DNA from: Microdochium bolleyi
Lineage: Eukaryota; Ascomycota; Sordariomycetes; Xylariales; Microdochiaceae
Reading direction: 5' to 3'
Length of the DNA: 64,000 nt
Assembly (NCBI GenBank): GCA_001566295.1
Contig: KQ964247.1
Coordinates: 2,356,001 to 2,420,000, forward strand
A model generated the notes under the pieces. That model searched no databases. It was not told the DNA's origin and saw only the letters and a list, made by a program, of their open reading frames with translations. How positions within the stretch are numbered: the first letter of the stretch is position 1; each line of letters begins with the position of its first letter. Shown piece after piece: positions 1 to 11,443 of this stretch. The translations under genes and the position numbers were made by a program.

Positions 1-137
1 CCAAGACCGACACCTGGACAACAACCTTGCCAGCACAGAGCGCCGGCCCGGACAGCCCTGCGACTCCCTCGAACGTCGCCTTGCCTAGCTCCGCCAAGCT
101 CCCCAGCTCCAGACGACGTCACCGCCAGCACGACTCC

Positions 138-256
138 ATGGCAACCTGTCCTCTGTCATGACCTGTCCACACAGGGTGCTGCAGATTCAGCAGGCTGGTC
201 TTGGTTGCATCTGTACGCCTTCGACACCGTCCTCATGCGTCGCCCCTCAGGCATGA
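138..256 (+). promoter_or_regulatory. two overlapping upstream reading frames in the SLP1 leader
   Basis: An ATG at 138 opens a 7-codon frame ending at 161. Its stop overlaps a second ATG at 158 (shared ATGA), which opens a 32-codon frame ending in TGA at 254-256. The second frame runs past the first SUN-gene ATG (235), and its stop overlaps the next in-frame ATG at 253. This arrangement would suit reinitiation control if the transcript begins upstream of 138, which the window cannot show. Confidence 0.35.
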
Positions 257-3200
257 GGTCAACCCTCGCACTTCCACGGTGGCCTGTCCTCTCCGCTGTG
301 GTCGTCGCGGCAGCTCTGGCCACCGCTTCCCAGCCCGCACACGCCGCTCCGGAAAGCACGTGTATCGCACGAAGCGTCAACTACATCACCCACAGCCTGC
401 CCCAGCAGTGTCTGACGTCCTTTCCGACCGCCACCACCGCGGCAACCGCGCCCAGCTCCACCACTTCGAAAGCCGCGCCGGTATCTGAGCCCGCGGTCAC
501 CACCACGAGCGATGCCCAGTTCCCAGAGACCAAAGAAGACGATGACGATGGCGGCGATCTTAGCACCGGCGCTTTCATGTCCTTTGAAGAGTGGAAGGCG
601 ATGATGCTCGCCAAGGCTGGTGACAATCCCGAGCCGAGGCAGCGCCGCGCGCCCGACAATCGCGGTGAAGCTGGCAACGGTGACTTTGCGTCCCTTGGTG
701 ACGAGGGCGAGATCAACCTCGACTTTGATGCTTTCTCGGACAGGATATCCGACCTGGCCTCTGCATCAACGCAGAAAGGCACCCGCGAGGAGAAACAGGA
801 GGACCAGCTCGACAAGATTACATACGAGGAGGGACTTGCAATGGTTCGTCGCAACAAAGACGCAGGCAGAACTTGCAAAGAGCGGCTCTCATACTCGTCA
901 TTCGATGCCGGCGCAACAGTCAAGAAGACAAGTCCCGGGACGAAGAACCCATCAGCTATCTTGTTGGAAAACAAAGACTCTTACATGCTCCTCGAATGTG
1001 CTACGGAAAACAAGTTCTTCATTGTCGAGCTGAGCGACGACATTCTTGTCGACACAATCGTTCTCGCCAACTATGAATTCTTCTCCAGCATGATCCGGTC
1101 TTTCCGTGTCAGCATCAGTGACCGCTACCCAGTAAAGGCAGAGAAGTGGAAAGTCCTGGGCACGTTTCAGGCTCGGAACTCCAGAGACATCCAGGCCTTC
1201 CTGGTCGAACACCCCCAAGACTGGGCCAGGTATGTGCGGGTCGAGATCTTGAGCCACTGGGGTAACGAGTTTTACTGTCCTATATCTCTCCTCCGGGTCC
1301 ATGGAACTCGCATGATGGACGCCTGGAAGGAAACGGATCTGGATGCGGACGACGAGCCCCCGAAGACGCTTGCGATTGAGGAGGGGAAAGCGGCCGAGGA
1401 CCCTGAGATTGTAGTTGAGCCTCTCCCAGATGCTGTCCCCGAAGAAGTCGAGGTAGTCGACCTGGAGCAAGATTCAGCGCCAGTGGCAGCACCACTACCG
1501 GTACCTGAGAAGCCAACCTCCTTGGCAGAAACAAACAAGGCCTTCACTTGGGACGTGACGTCTCTCGGTCTGATTCTCTCGGAGCCAACATGCCGTGCTG
1601 ATTGCGAGGATCACACAGGTTCCCTAGCCTCGCAAAACTCCATGGCTCAACCTTCAGAGCAGACTCTGGCACCCCTCGGGCTGCTTAGTTCCGACCAAAG
1701 TGCACATGATCAGTCTGGTAGCCAGAAAGAATCAGTGTCTACTCCTACCTCTTCATTGACTAGCTCGTCGGTTCAATCTACTGGCACGCCGCCCATCGAC
1801 ATGATCACCCACAGGATCACGGTCCATACAATCATGGAGCAAAATCGTACAATGGTGAAGGACTCCGTGCCGACGACTTCCGCTACAACTGGGCAGACCA
1901 GCCCGAATTCCCCTTCGGGAGCGACAAAGTCGATAAGCAGTCCTCAAAACCCACCACCATCCTCGAAAGGCCAGCCAGCTGAGAACGTGTCCTCAAAAGC
2001 TCCAGCATCGCGGGCACAGACGGCCAAGTCAAGCGCTTCGACTCCGCCTTCGGCCACTACCCAACGAAATAAGCCATCAGGCACCACAGGCGGTGCGATT
2101 GCTTCGCCAACAGTACAGGACTCCTTCTTCAAGGCGCTCACCAAACGCCTACAAGTACTCGAGTCAAACACAACATTATCCCTGCAGTACATCGAATCAC
2201 AGTCCCGGTTCTTGCAGGAAGCACTAGCCAAGCTCGAAAGGCGCCAGGTCTCCAAGGTGGACCAGTTCCTGAACACTCTGAACAACACTGTCCTCAACGA
2301 GCTCCGCGAGGTCCGCACGCAATACGATCAGATCTGGCAGTCAACCGTGATTGCGCTGGAAACCCAACGTGAGCAAGCTGAGCGCGAAATTGTGGCACTG
2401 GGCTCTCGCGTTGGTGTCCTTGCCGACGAAGTGGTGTTTCAGAAACGAATGGCTATTGTGCAGAGCATACTGCTCCTCATATGTCTAGTCCTCGTGATAT
2501 TCTCTCGCGGGTTCGCAGGAAATGCAGCTGGGTTGATTTCTGCTGACTCGGCATACTACCCTGGTCAATTCTTCGCGTCTCCCGGTCGAAGAGGTAGCCC
2601 TGTGTATCCCGCCACTCCAAGATCTGCGTACAAGACGGCCGGTTCGGGTCAGAACGGTCGTGGAGGCCCAGAGGTGGCCATAGACACATCCGACAACGAC
2701 GCAACGCCAAATGCTCGCAATATCCGGGCCAGGCACAACAGCGCTCAGCTAGGGCAGGCCCTTGGACACCATGAACGGAGGGACCACAACAGAGCACCAT
2801 TCGCTTCCGGCGTAGATCTGGACGGCGCCAGCGAGCAGTCGAATCTCCGGCCCGCCCCGCCACTGTCCCGCGCAGCGACCACATCCGCGGCCGGGCTTAT
2901 CAGTCTCGGTGCAGACTACTGCGAACAACAGCTGCCTACACCAGCATCAAGCCGCGCCATGAGCCCGGAAGACGGCGATGAAGTCGGCTATGACTCTGAG
3001 CCAAACATGACACCGTCTCAACGAAAGCGGCTGAGCAAGGGCGATGACGTGTTCTACTTCTCGGCGGCAAACAGCGTCGCCGACGACGGTGAGAACCTAG
3101 GAGCGGAAGAGCGAGAAGCAAGGTGGCGCGAGGTCAGTAGCGGGAGGCAGCCCACGCCCGCCTCGAACGATGATACAAGACCGGAGGAGGACTTCGCGTC

Positions 3201-3285
3201 AAGGCCTTTGGCGAGCAGGGCAGCGCACATGCACTCCAGCTCGACACGAAAGCCATTGCCAGCGCTCCCGGAGGATCCAGACTAA
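235..3285 (+). CDS. SLP1: SUN-domain membrane protein, Slp1 type
   Basis: Single-exon gene of 1016 residues from the ATG at 235 (1010 from the ATG at 253). Either start gives an N-terminal signal peptide with a hydrophobic alanine/valine core. A SUN domain lies at about residues 230-370 and contains the family's conserved 'R(V/I)..SHWG.EFYCP(I/L)S.LRV.G' block. It is followed by a long Ser/Thr/Pro-rich stretch, coiled coil around 640-735, one transmembrane helix near 739-760 (hydrophobic run starting MAIVQS) and a low-complexity cytoplasmic tail. In yeast the Slp1 family lies in the ER and nuclear envelope, where it works with Emp65 in protecting soluble ER proteins. The SUN domain is on the N-terminal side of the membrane helix, as in the Slp1/osteopotentia group and unlike classical Sad1-type SUN proteins. 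The family assignment is firm; the exact start is less so. Confidence 0.9.
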   Translation: MRRPSGMRSTLALPRWPVLSAVVVAAALATASQPAHAAPESTCIARSVNYITHSLPQQCLTSFPTATTAATAPSSTTSKAAPVSEPAVTTTSDAQFPETKEDDDDGGDLSTGAFMSFEEWKAMMLAKAGDNPEPRQRRAPDNRGEAGNGDFASLGDEGEINLDFDAFSDRISDLASASTQKGTREEKQEDQLDKITYEEGLAMVRRNKDAGRTCKERLSYSSFDAGATVKKTSPGTKNPSAILLENKDSYMLLECATENKFFIVELSDDILVDTIVLANYEFFSSMIRSFRVSISDRYPVKAEKWKVLGTFQARNSRDIQAFLVEHPQDWARYVRVEILSHWGNEFYCPISLLRVHGTRMMDAWKETDLDADDEPPKTLAIEEGKAAEDPEIVVEPLPDAVPEEVEVVDLEQDSAPVAAPLPVPEKPTSLAETNKAFTWDVTSLGLILSEPTCRADCEDHTGSLASQNSMAQPSEQTLAPLGLLSSDQSAHDQSGSQKESVSTPTSSLTSSSVQSTGTPPIDMITHRITVHTIMEQNRTMVKDSVPTTSATTGQTSPNSPSGATKSISSPQNPPPSSKGQPAENVSSKAPASRAQTAKSSASTPPSATTQRNKPSGTTGGAIASPTVQDSFFKALTKRLQVLESNTTLSLQYIESQSRFLQEALAKLERRQVSKVDQFLNTLNNTVLNELREVRTQYDQIWQSTVIALETQREQAEREIVALGSRVGVLADEVVFQKRMAIVQSILLLICLVLVIFSRGFAGNAAGLISADSAYYPGQFFASPGRRGSPVYPATPRSAYKTAGSGQNGRGGPEVAIDTSDNDATPNARNIRARHNSAQLGQALGHHERRDHNRAPFASGVDLDGASEQSNLRPAPPLSRAATTSAAGLISLGADYCEQQLPTPASSRAMSPEDGDEVGYDSEPNMTPSQRKRLSKGDDVFYFSAANSVADDGENLGAEEREARWREVSSGRQPTPASNDDTRPEEDFASRPLASRAAHMHSSSTRKPLPALPEDPD

Positions 3286-4046
3286 AATCTGGCACCATCG
3301 CCTTGCCAATTTGAGTTGAACTTTGTAGCATTTCCGTACAATATCTCGCATCAGTTGTTAGCAATATTTACGCGTCGTTTTTTGAGCATTGAGCATTGAG
3401 AGAAGCTTCGTTGTTTGGTGAAGATTATTCTTTCCTTTTCTGGGAGATGGTACAAAACATTGCAAAGCTAGTCTAATTGTCAAAACAACGCCTGGTCATC
3501 TGAACGCAGACGACTCTCAAATCACCGACATGTCATGGCTATAGCAAAGTGCGTCTTCCCAAAACCACCCGATATGGTAACGGAGGCCACGCTCAACCTT
3601 CTGCGGTGTTCCCTGGTGAACAGCTCTACCGAGTCATGATAACCTCTGTTTGCTTCAAGGTCCAAAAAGAAGCCAGCTGTCCTAAGTATATCATCTGAAT
3701 GAGATGCCGTCGAGGTTGGTGGCGAGAATGGTGACCTCTAGGCATACCGACGTTGTAACTGGGGGTGCAGAGCTGCTTCAGGACCCTGGTAATTGACGCG
3801 ATAACTGGCTTGGGAGATCTTGGCCCCAGCTGATGATGTTTCAGCGACAGAAACATCAGTGCTCTCGGGGTCGTAATACATCATGTGGTGGTACCAAGCT
3901 GCGCTGACAGACATAAATGGCGATAGACGATGTTTGCCCGGACTTGATGTGATGCGTAATAAATGGGTGGTGTCAAGTGTCAACAACTTTGGGATGAGCT
4001 GGAATACGTGGTTCCATACTCTTCGGCGCTCGATGCTTGTTGCAAC
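3286..4046. other. intergenic, between convergent SLP1 and MEI2 ends
   Basis: No supportable gene. The stretch is more AT-rich than its neighbours and should hold the two 3' untranslated regions. A small tandem copy (gagcatt twice) lies near 3386-3399. Short open frames here lack coding character. Confidence 0.5.
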
Positions 4047-6468
4047 TCATTGGGAGATGTACAGGCCGCGAGGCAACGGCGAGTCGTAGTCGTACTCCTC
4101 GTACTCGGCAAACCGGGTACCACGATCGAATTGCGAGCGACGTCGACGTTGCTCGTCACGGAAGTGCTGGCCTGCATTTGGAGTGAACAGTCCGACATGT
4201 TCCGCGTTCTCGCAGCTTCTCTTCATCTTGGACGGGTTGTCCGGCGTTGGGAAGCTTTCTTCCTCCCCAGCCAGGTCAGGGCGGGGACCATTCAAGGTAA
4301 AGTACAACTTGGGGCGGTAATGCTCTGCTTCAAGCATGACGGAGCTGTTTCGGAATTTCTGAACAAGACAATCCTTGCCCTGGATGGTGGCATACGAGAT
4401 CTCTGCCACCTTGTCGCTCTTGAAGCAGTTCCATCGCTGGTTGGCTCTCGCCTTCATAAAGTCGATGATGTCCAGAGGGTCCACGAAGTTGATGAACGCA
4501 TAGCCGACATTGCAGTCGTTGGCAAAGTCGATCCTCAGATACATGAAGTCATACTTACCCCAGCTTGATTCGTCGATGATACCTTTTAGCATGGCCTGGT
4601 CGACTTTGTTGGGGATGTTGCGGAGCATGATTGTTGTGCGCACGTCGGTTCCCTCTCGGATGCGATTGATTTCCACAACGTTATGGGCACCAGCCGCGTT
4701 GCTTTGAGACGAACGGGTCACTCTCAAAGCGTGCTGCCGGCGAGCGAAAGGAGAGAAGCCGCTTGTTGCGGTGGAGTCTGGAGATCCGAATGACTTGGGG
4801 CTGCCTGGGAAGGGACTGGCGATGGTAAGCGCAGGACGTTGCGGCATTGAGCCTTCCATGACTCGACGGTTCATGGAATCGCTGACATAGGGAGGGCTCA
4901 GAGGAATTCCGTGGTACACCATCGGCACGATACTGTACGGTGAACGCATCGGATATGTCGGCGCAAGTTGTGCCCGGACAGGTGTGTTGTACATGGTCAT
5001 CGACGCGCTTTGTGCGGGTGTCTGGGACTGGTTCATGTTCAGTCGCTGGAAAGCGTCCTGCACGTCGGCGATATTGGTTGTGGAGTGGCTGTGGACAGTG
5101 TCTGCTATGCCTTGGGACTCATAGGTCATGTCGGGCTGGTAGAGCGTCATACAGAAGTGCAATCCCTTCACAACGCGATCAGCACTCAGTCGTGAATGAT
5201 GACTATGAGAGAACTTACTTCTACCACAAGACCGTGCAGCTTCGATACAACACGAAGTGCAGTTTCACCATCACAATATTCAATCACGGCACTGAACAGG
5301 CTTCCTTCGACGCCGGTCTGTTGCTTCAAGGCGAACACGTCACCCTCTGGTCGGAGGAGAGACAAGACCGTATCTTGAATACGTTCGGAGCCGCTGGTGC
5401 GTTGTGCTGGGTATGCGAACACGCTCAAGTAGAGTTGGCCCTCGTGCGACGTCACAAGCCCGGCGCGGGCTTCAACGACCTGATGTAATTGTTAGCTGCA
5501 TGCTTGTTGCGTCTTCGTTCTGTTTCTTGGCTCACCATCGAGAACTCTCGTGTGGAGATGGACTTGACATCCCAGTCTTTGTTCCTCATGGCCAAATTGG
5601 AGACAACCATACAGGATGCGCGGATGTTGGAGAAGCGGACGAAGACCTTCTCTGCATACTCGTGGAACTGACGAGAGCCCTGGCAAATGAAACCTTCCTG
5701 GATGAGGTCCTGGATGGGAATGTTAGCTTGGAGGGTAAAATAATCGACTGCAGCGAATTCACTTACTGCGACATAGGCTTGAACTTCAGCGGCCTTGACC
5801 GATGCGCCTTGCTTAGACACGACCAAGCATCTGGAAAGTCCTATCTCAGTGCTCAAGTTCGAGTGGACATAGCCATCGTCCTGCGAGGAAAGGAGGGTTG
5901 CTGGCACTCCTTGGACGCATGGGGCAGCTGAGACGGCTGGGTACGCATTGACGGACTGGGGGAAGGAGTTTGGAGGGGCCAGCGTCTGGCTCGAAAGTTG
6001 TGGCAGGTTTGGTTCCTGGATCTTTGTTGATGAGTTGGGAAAGAAGGTCGATGCGGTAGGTGACAACTTGGGTGCCACCTTTGCTGCAGTGGACGAGATG
6101 AAAGGATCCTTGAGGTTCACAGTGTGGTGGTCACCAGAAGGGGTCGTCGACCCATTGTCCCGTTCATATATCTTGGAGCCCGCCACCGCCATGGCAAATT
6201 TCACGGGCGCTGCGCCCTTGGTGATGATGCTCAATGATGCTGGCGCCTTGGCGGACCTGGCACTGATGTGGCTCGGCGAGAATGAAGTCAGTCTCGTGTC
6301 AGGTGTTCCTTTGAATGAGTCCGCAGCACCACTTGATGACTGTGGCGAGCTGCTGTTGAATCCATTATCCCGGGCGTGGCCACTCAGGCTCGCCTCAGAT
6401 GTTCCGTATGCCATCTTGTTAGAGGCACCAAAGGTTATGGATGAAGTCGTGCTGACGAAACAGGCCAT
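4047..6468 (-). CDS. MEI2: Mei2-like RNA-binding protein
   Basis: Four-exon model: 6468-5767, 5709-5536, 5479-5219 and 5165-4047, giving 751 residues, with introns of 56-57 bases that all keep phase 0. The C-terminal third carries the Mei2-type RRM (about residues 555-655), recognisable from the 'TTIMLRNIPNKV' strand, the 'YDFMYLRIDF' strand and the 'GYAFINF' RNP1-like strand. Two weaker RRM-like regions lie upstream: one around the 'GASVKAAEVQAYV..DLIQEGF' segment and a second at about 305-385 with 'QLYLSVFAYPA'. In fission yeast Mei2 promotes meiosis by binding RNA and sequestering Mmi1; the role in moulds is less defined. The N-terminus is uncertain. A TGA lies directly before the ATG at 6468, and an alternative first exon (ATG at 6602, donor GTAAGT at 6593) could splice to AAG before the ATG at 6414, still in frame. 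Confidence 0.88.
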
Positions 6469-8301
6469 TCACTGCCAGCGGCGATATGGTTATCTGAGCG
6501 CAACAATAAGACTGTCAGTGTGGCGACTTTCCAGGGCTTTGGCAAGATTGCCGTAATGACGGTGACGTATGTGATCTCGGGCAATCACTTACAGAACTCA
6601 TAATGTCTATTGACCTGTTCAGCCGACGGCAAGGCCTGGTGAGAACGATATCGCAGCGAGACGCAGCAGAGTTGGAATGGAAGACTCTGAATGTGGGACC
6701 AGATCTCGAAGCCTCGAAGGATCACAGCTGCAGGCCGGCTTGCCTTGAGTGTGATTTCAAAGGGAGGGCAAGCCTTGCCGAGGGTGCGTTATGGGTCGAA
6801 GAGAAGAGTCTCCCTCGGATCTAGCACGACTCATGTAGCCGCGTCAGTACTGAGGAAGACGCGTGAAGAATGTGGGCAGAACCACTGATACGTTGGATAT
6901 GACGCGTCGGAGGGTGGGTGGGTGTCAATGGCGATCGCATGGCTCGCACTTACCAGTGTGTAGCAACTGCCGTGACCATGAAGAACGAGCTTCCGTCGCT
7001 CTAGACAAGAAGTAGACACCAAGGATATGTGTCCTGACCAGCTGACCGGATGTGTGGAGGTGAGAGTGTGCCGGATGAGGTGAGGGTGAGGTCGGCGATG
7101 GAGATAGAGGTTGAAAGGAGGAAAAGAGTGCCTTTCAGAAGAGGTAGGAACGAAAGGACGAGACCAAGCAAGCAGGCTGGCTCCGAAAGATGTTTGAGGA
7201 CGCCTGTGTGGCTGGGATTGCTATTCACCACATGCGATACTTGGGCAGGCACGCAAACTTGCAGAGAAGGTGGCCTGCTTTCCTTGCAATATCCTGGGGG
7301 AAGGAGCGTTCGTTTGTGCAGCTCACCTGGGCAAGTGCCAGTATGGCCGGCCTGACGGTGCACCAAAAGCTGCCTGGTGGGAGTCAGGCAGCCAAACCTT
7401 GGCCTGCCTGGACCGGCTTCCAAGAATCAAGTCGCCCGGAAACGGCTTTCGAATCACCACGACGTATTGAAAAATGACAGCAGCAATAGGGATATCGTAG
7501 CCTTCCAGCAGGAAAGATCGACCGTCTTGGTTGTATGCTCGATCAAGTCGATATCCGAGTGGCTGGCTGGGCTTCCCTGGCGATCAACAAGCACCTTCAA
7601 CCACCAAACAATACTCCACACCAGAGACGGAAGCAATGCAGTTCTCCATCAATGAGTGATCCACTGCGTGCCAAGTGTCGTCTCCAAATATCTTTCACAT
7701 GTTCGGGGGAAGAAATACCACAGCAGAGGATTCAATCATACCTGCACTTGAGCAGCATCAATAAGTTCATGGGCGTCCTGCTGGGCAAATTACTTCCAAA
7801 CTACAGCTACGTGTACACGACAACCACATGAAAAATGATTGTTGGTCAAATCATGGCCTTTGGAACAACATTCTCGAGCCATGAATCCAAGTCGTCAACG
7901 CACAGCCAATCACATTCGAAGTCTTGAAGCTGCAAGGATTCAACTTGAGCTCTGGTGGGGCGTGCCATCCGGATGGGACCCTGCTTGAGGGGCGTGTGGA
8001 GCCGTGGATGCTTGCTCACTGTGTTCAAGACGCACCTCCAGCACTTGGGTGTGGTGCCTGGACTGGATTGCGACAACCGCAATCGAGGTCCAGGAGAGAT
8101 CTTGAGCAAGCTCAACACTGACATTTCACACCTCGCCCTAGCCGCGCTGCTCGTGGCACGCCGCTCGACGACGAGACTTCGACAGAGACAGCCCGAGAAG
8201 CAGACGTCGCACCACAGCCCCTCGTGGCCTGCCCACGCAACCCTCCCGAAGCAGCAACTTGCGGTTCCTGACGAGGAGCTGCCCTTTCCCTGTCGCCGAC
8301 C
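6469..8301. other. divergent promoter region, MEI2 / SEC15
   Basis: A gap of about 1.8 kb. The MEI2 side (6495-6602) contains a good intron signature on the minus strand: GTAAGT donor at 6593, CTGAC branch, CTCAG acceptor near 6495. This suggests a spliced leader. The rest contains no frame with coding character. The stretch just before 8302 is rich in C and short pyrimidine runs, as expected for a leader. Confidence 0.5.
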
Positions 8302-10905
8302 ATGCCTCGGCGCGTGCAAAACTACGACGACTACGGCACGGCCGTGCAGCAGATCATCCTGTCCTCCACCGATGCCGAATTCCTCGACCAGCTCATCCCC
8401 GTCCTCAAAGATGCCACAAACACATATCGAGCGCAAGAGCTCACGCAGAACCTATCCCAATATGCCGATGACCGGGACGCAGAGATTGAAAGGATAGGGC
8501 TGACAAAGCACGAAGAGTTCTTGAGCTCGGTGAATCAGCTCCAGGACGTGCGGGAGAAGACTGTCGAGTTGACGGCGGAGATCCTGCAGCTCAACCAGTC
8601 TATACAAGCCAGCACAGAGCAACTGGCTGAGCAGAAGCAAGCGCTGGTCAACACCAGGGCGGTGCGAGAGAACATTTCTGAAGTGTCAGACGCACTCAAG
8701 GAGTCACTCAGGATATTACATGCGGTCAACCATGCCCACGAACTCATTCGCAAGAAGCAGTACTACGGCGCACTCAAGTCGCTCGACGACCTGCAGAGCG
8801 AATTTCTCATTCCCATAATACAGAACAAGTACGCGACACAACACAAGCTCGCCGGCCTGATACAAAAGTCCATACGAACTTCCCAAAAGACCATCTCGGA
8901 AGCTGTCATGACCGACCTGAACACATGGCTGTTCCGAATCCGTGAGACATCACAGTTCTTGGGGGAGGTGGCTTTCTATCACACAAATATGCGCCGAGAT
9001 AGGCAGCGACAACGTATCGAGGGCGACGACTTCCTCAGCCAGTTCAAGCTCAACTCCGCGATTGAGCTCGTCTTTGATGAGAGTGAGGAGTTTGATGTTT
9101 TGGACAACGAGGAATTGCAGGTCGACTTTACGCCTCTGTTTGAAGCTCTTCATATCCACGATGCCCTTGGCCAGAGCGACAAGTTCAGGGCCGAGTATGC
9201 GGCAACACGAAGAAGGCAGAAGGAGCTACTGTTACCAAGCTCAATTAGCTTGACAACCGACGACGAGTCGTCTCTAAGCAGCTTATTGGAAAGCATCTCT
9301 GGCTTTGCTATCATCGAGAAGGCCACAATGAGACGAGCACCACAACTACGCACTTCTGTCGATGTAAGTGTGATGTTGAGGCCTACAATCAGGGACGTCG
9401 TTAATGTTTTCTAGGTCGAGGAATTGTGGGACTCTATGTGCTCGGCTGCGATATCACTCACATCGAAAGCGTTAGGCGAAGTGACGAACGCCGAGGTCTT
9501 GCTAAAGATCAAGCTGGTCATTGCGCTTTTCATCCAGACCATGGAAGGATGGGGTTATTCGGTGTCTCGACTTGATGATTTCCTGCTCGACATGTTTGAC
9601 AAGTATGCCGAATTGCTTAAGAAGAGATTCAGCGAAGACTTTCAAGAGGTATGCCGCAACCATAATCACGTCCTTCCGCCATGATGGCGTACTAACTTTT
9701 GACCAGATTGTCTCGACTGACGACTACATGCCTATGGCCATCAACTCGAAGAAAGACTATGAGAATGTTGTCAACGTCAGCTGGTTCTCTCAAGAGCAGT
9801 CTGCAGACGATCTTACGTGAGTTTCACGACCTCAAAAGCTGCGCTACGCTAGTCACCGTGACTAACATTTTTCAAGATTCCCCTGCGTCCTGCCGTTCTC
9901 GCAAATGTACCCGCTTTGCTGTATCGACATCCGCAATTTCCTGAACCAGTTCTACTTCTTCGCCGATGACCACTTCCAACACCCAGCCAAGATTGACGAA
10001 TCACTACGACAGTCCCTGGACGAGCTCCTTACCGAGAAAGTGTGCAAATCACTGGTCGAGCGTCTCAGCTCGCAGTACCTCGGCCAGATTGTCCAGATCC
10101 TGATCAATCTCGAGCATTTTGAGACCGCATGCCGCGAACTCGAGCAGCTGCTTATGCGGGCTCGATCATCTGCATCGGCTGGTGGTCCGCTGACGCTTGA
10201 CGCCACCGAGCAATTCCGGGACAACAAGAAGACGGCCGAGAAGCGCATTTTCGAGCTCGTCAACTCCAAGATCGATGACCTCGTTGAGACTGCCGAATAC
10301 GACTGGATGGCACCGCAGCCCCCTTCGGAGCCGAGCAGCTACATGCAGACGCTCACGCGCTACCTGTCCAACATCATGAACTCCACGCTCCTGGGCCTGC
10401 CGCGCGAGATCAAGGAGCTCATCTACTTTGACGCTCTCAGCCACACATCGGAAAAAATCCTGGTGCGTATTCACTTAACTTCACTTCGGTTTATTCCCTG
10501 CTCGATTCATGCCTACGGTCATTCCCTCCTGCAAGAACCGAGTAAAGAGTGCTAACCCATCAACAGGCCCTTCCCCTGTCCTCCGACGTCAAGAAGATCA
10601 ACCCGTACGGCGTGCAGGCGCTGGCCCAGGACGTGCAGCACCTGACTGACTTCGTCGACGGGCTCGAGAACGGCTTCATGCTGCGCTCCAACCTCGACGA
10701 GCTCGAGCAGACGATCCTGCTCCTCCAGGCCGACAACGCCGACGAGTTCTTCGACATTTCCACGCGCAACAAGAAGTACGGCCGCGTCCACGCCCTGAAT
10801 GGGCCCCTCCTACTTGAGAAGCTCACCCAGCAGGTCTCTTCGCCGGGACAGGTCACCGCGCGGTTCGCGAATTTCTCATCAAACATATCCTCACGGTTCA
10901 AGTAG
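8302..10905 (+). CDS. SEC15: exocyst complex subunit Sec15
   Basis: Five exons (8302-9363, 9415-9648, 9707-9816, 9877-10462, 10567-10905) give 776 residues, the usual size for fungal Sec15. The introns are short with clear TACTAAC/CTAAC branch sites. The N-terminal part is helical and coiled-coil rich (heptads around residues 70-160). The C-terminal part contains the conserved Sec15 block 'FPFSQMYPLCC'-like (here FPCVLPFSQMYP..IRNFLNQFYFF) and ends in the helical domain that binds Rab GTPases. Sec15 links the Sec4 Rab on secretory vesicles to the exocyst at growth sites such as the hyphal tip. The ATG at 8302 is the first in frame and matches the family's N-terminus (MPRR..NYDDY). Confidence 0.95.
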
Positions 10906-11443
10906 TTTCTTTGTCTTAGCGAAGTCCCTGGAAGGACGGGAGCATTTCGACACGTCCATTTTCAAGCGTCATGTACTTATGCCTACGAAGCGCGCTCTCA
11001 TCATGATCCAGCCTTGATATCCACGGAATCGGGCTCTGAGCCTCTCGCATCTCTCAAAAACTCCTAATCATGAAATACAAATGTGGTAAAGGAAAACCTG
11101 CCCAGACGCCGTAAATCAACAGTTCTCGCGCAAAGTGTGTTTGCGGGAAGTCGTATGGAATGAAGAATAAGAAGGCGACATCACCGCGGACTGATAACCG
11201 CGGGATCTGTTGGCTGTTATCAACAGGACAGATGTTCCGCTTCTGATGAGCGACACAAGTGGCGTACTACTGGGGTTCGCCAGCATTCTCTAATTTATCG
11301 ACTGCTTCGTCGTGGTGACGAGAGGTTGACTACGCTCTCCGCTCCAAATCAAATGATCTTTCAGCGGGCTCCATGGCTCCGTCATGACAGGGAATAGGCG
11401 GCGTAGAGCGGGAGATTTCCACCCCAGGCTGATCAGTAGCACT
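10906..11443. other. intergenic, SEC15 and HAP5 3' ends
   Basis: Convergent gap with no gene. It should hold 3' untranslated sequence of both neighbours. Nothing further stands out. Confidence 0.5.

Noticed and set aside
205..234. A start for SLP1 at 205
   Set aside because: The codon there is TTG; the first ATG in the frame is at 235.
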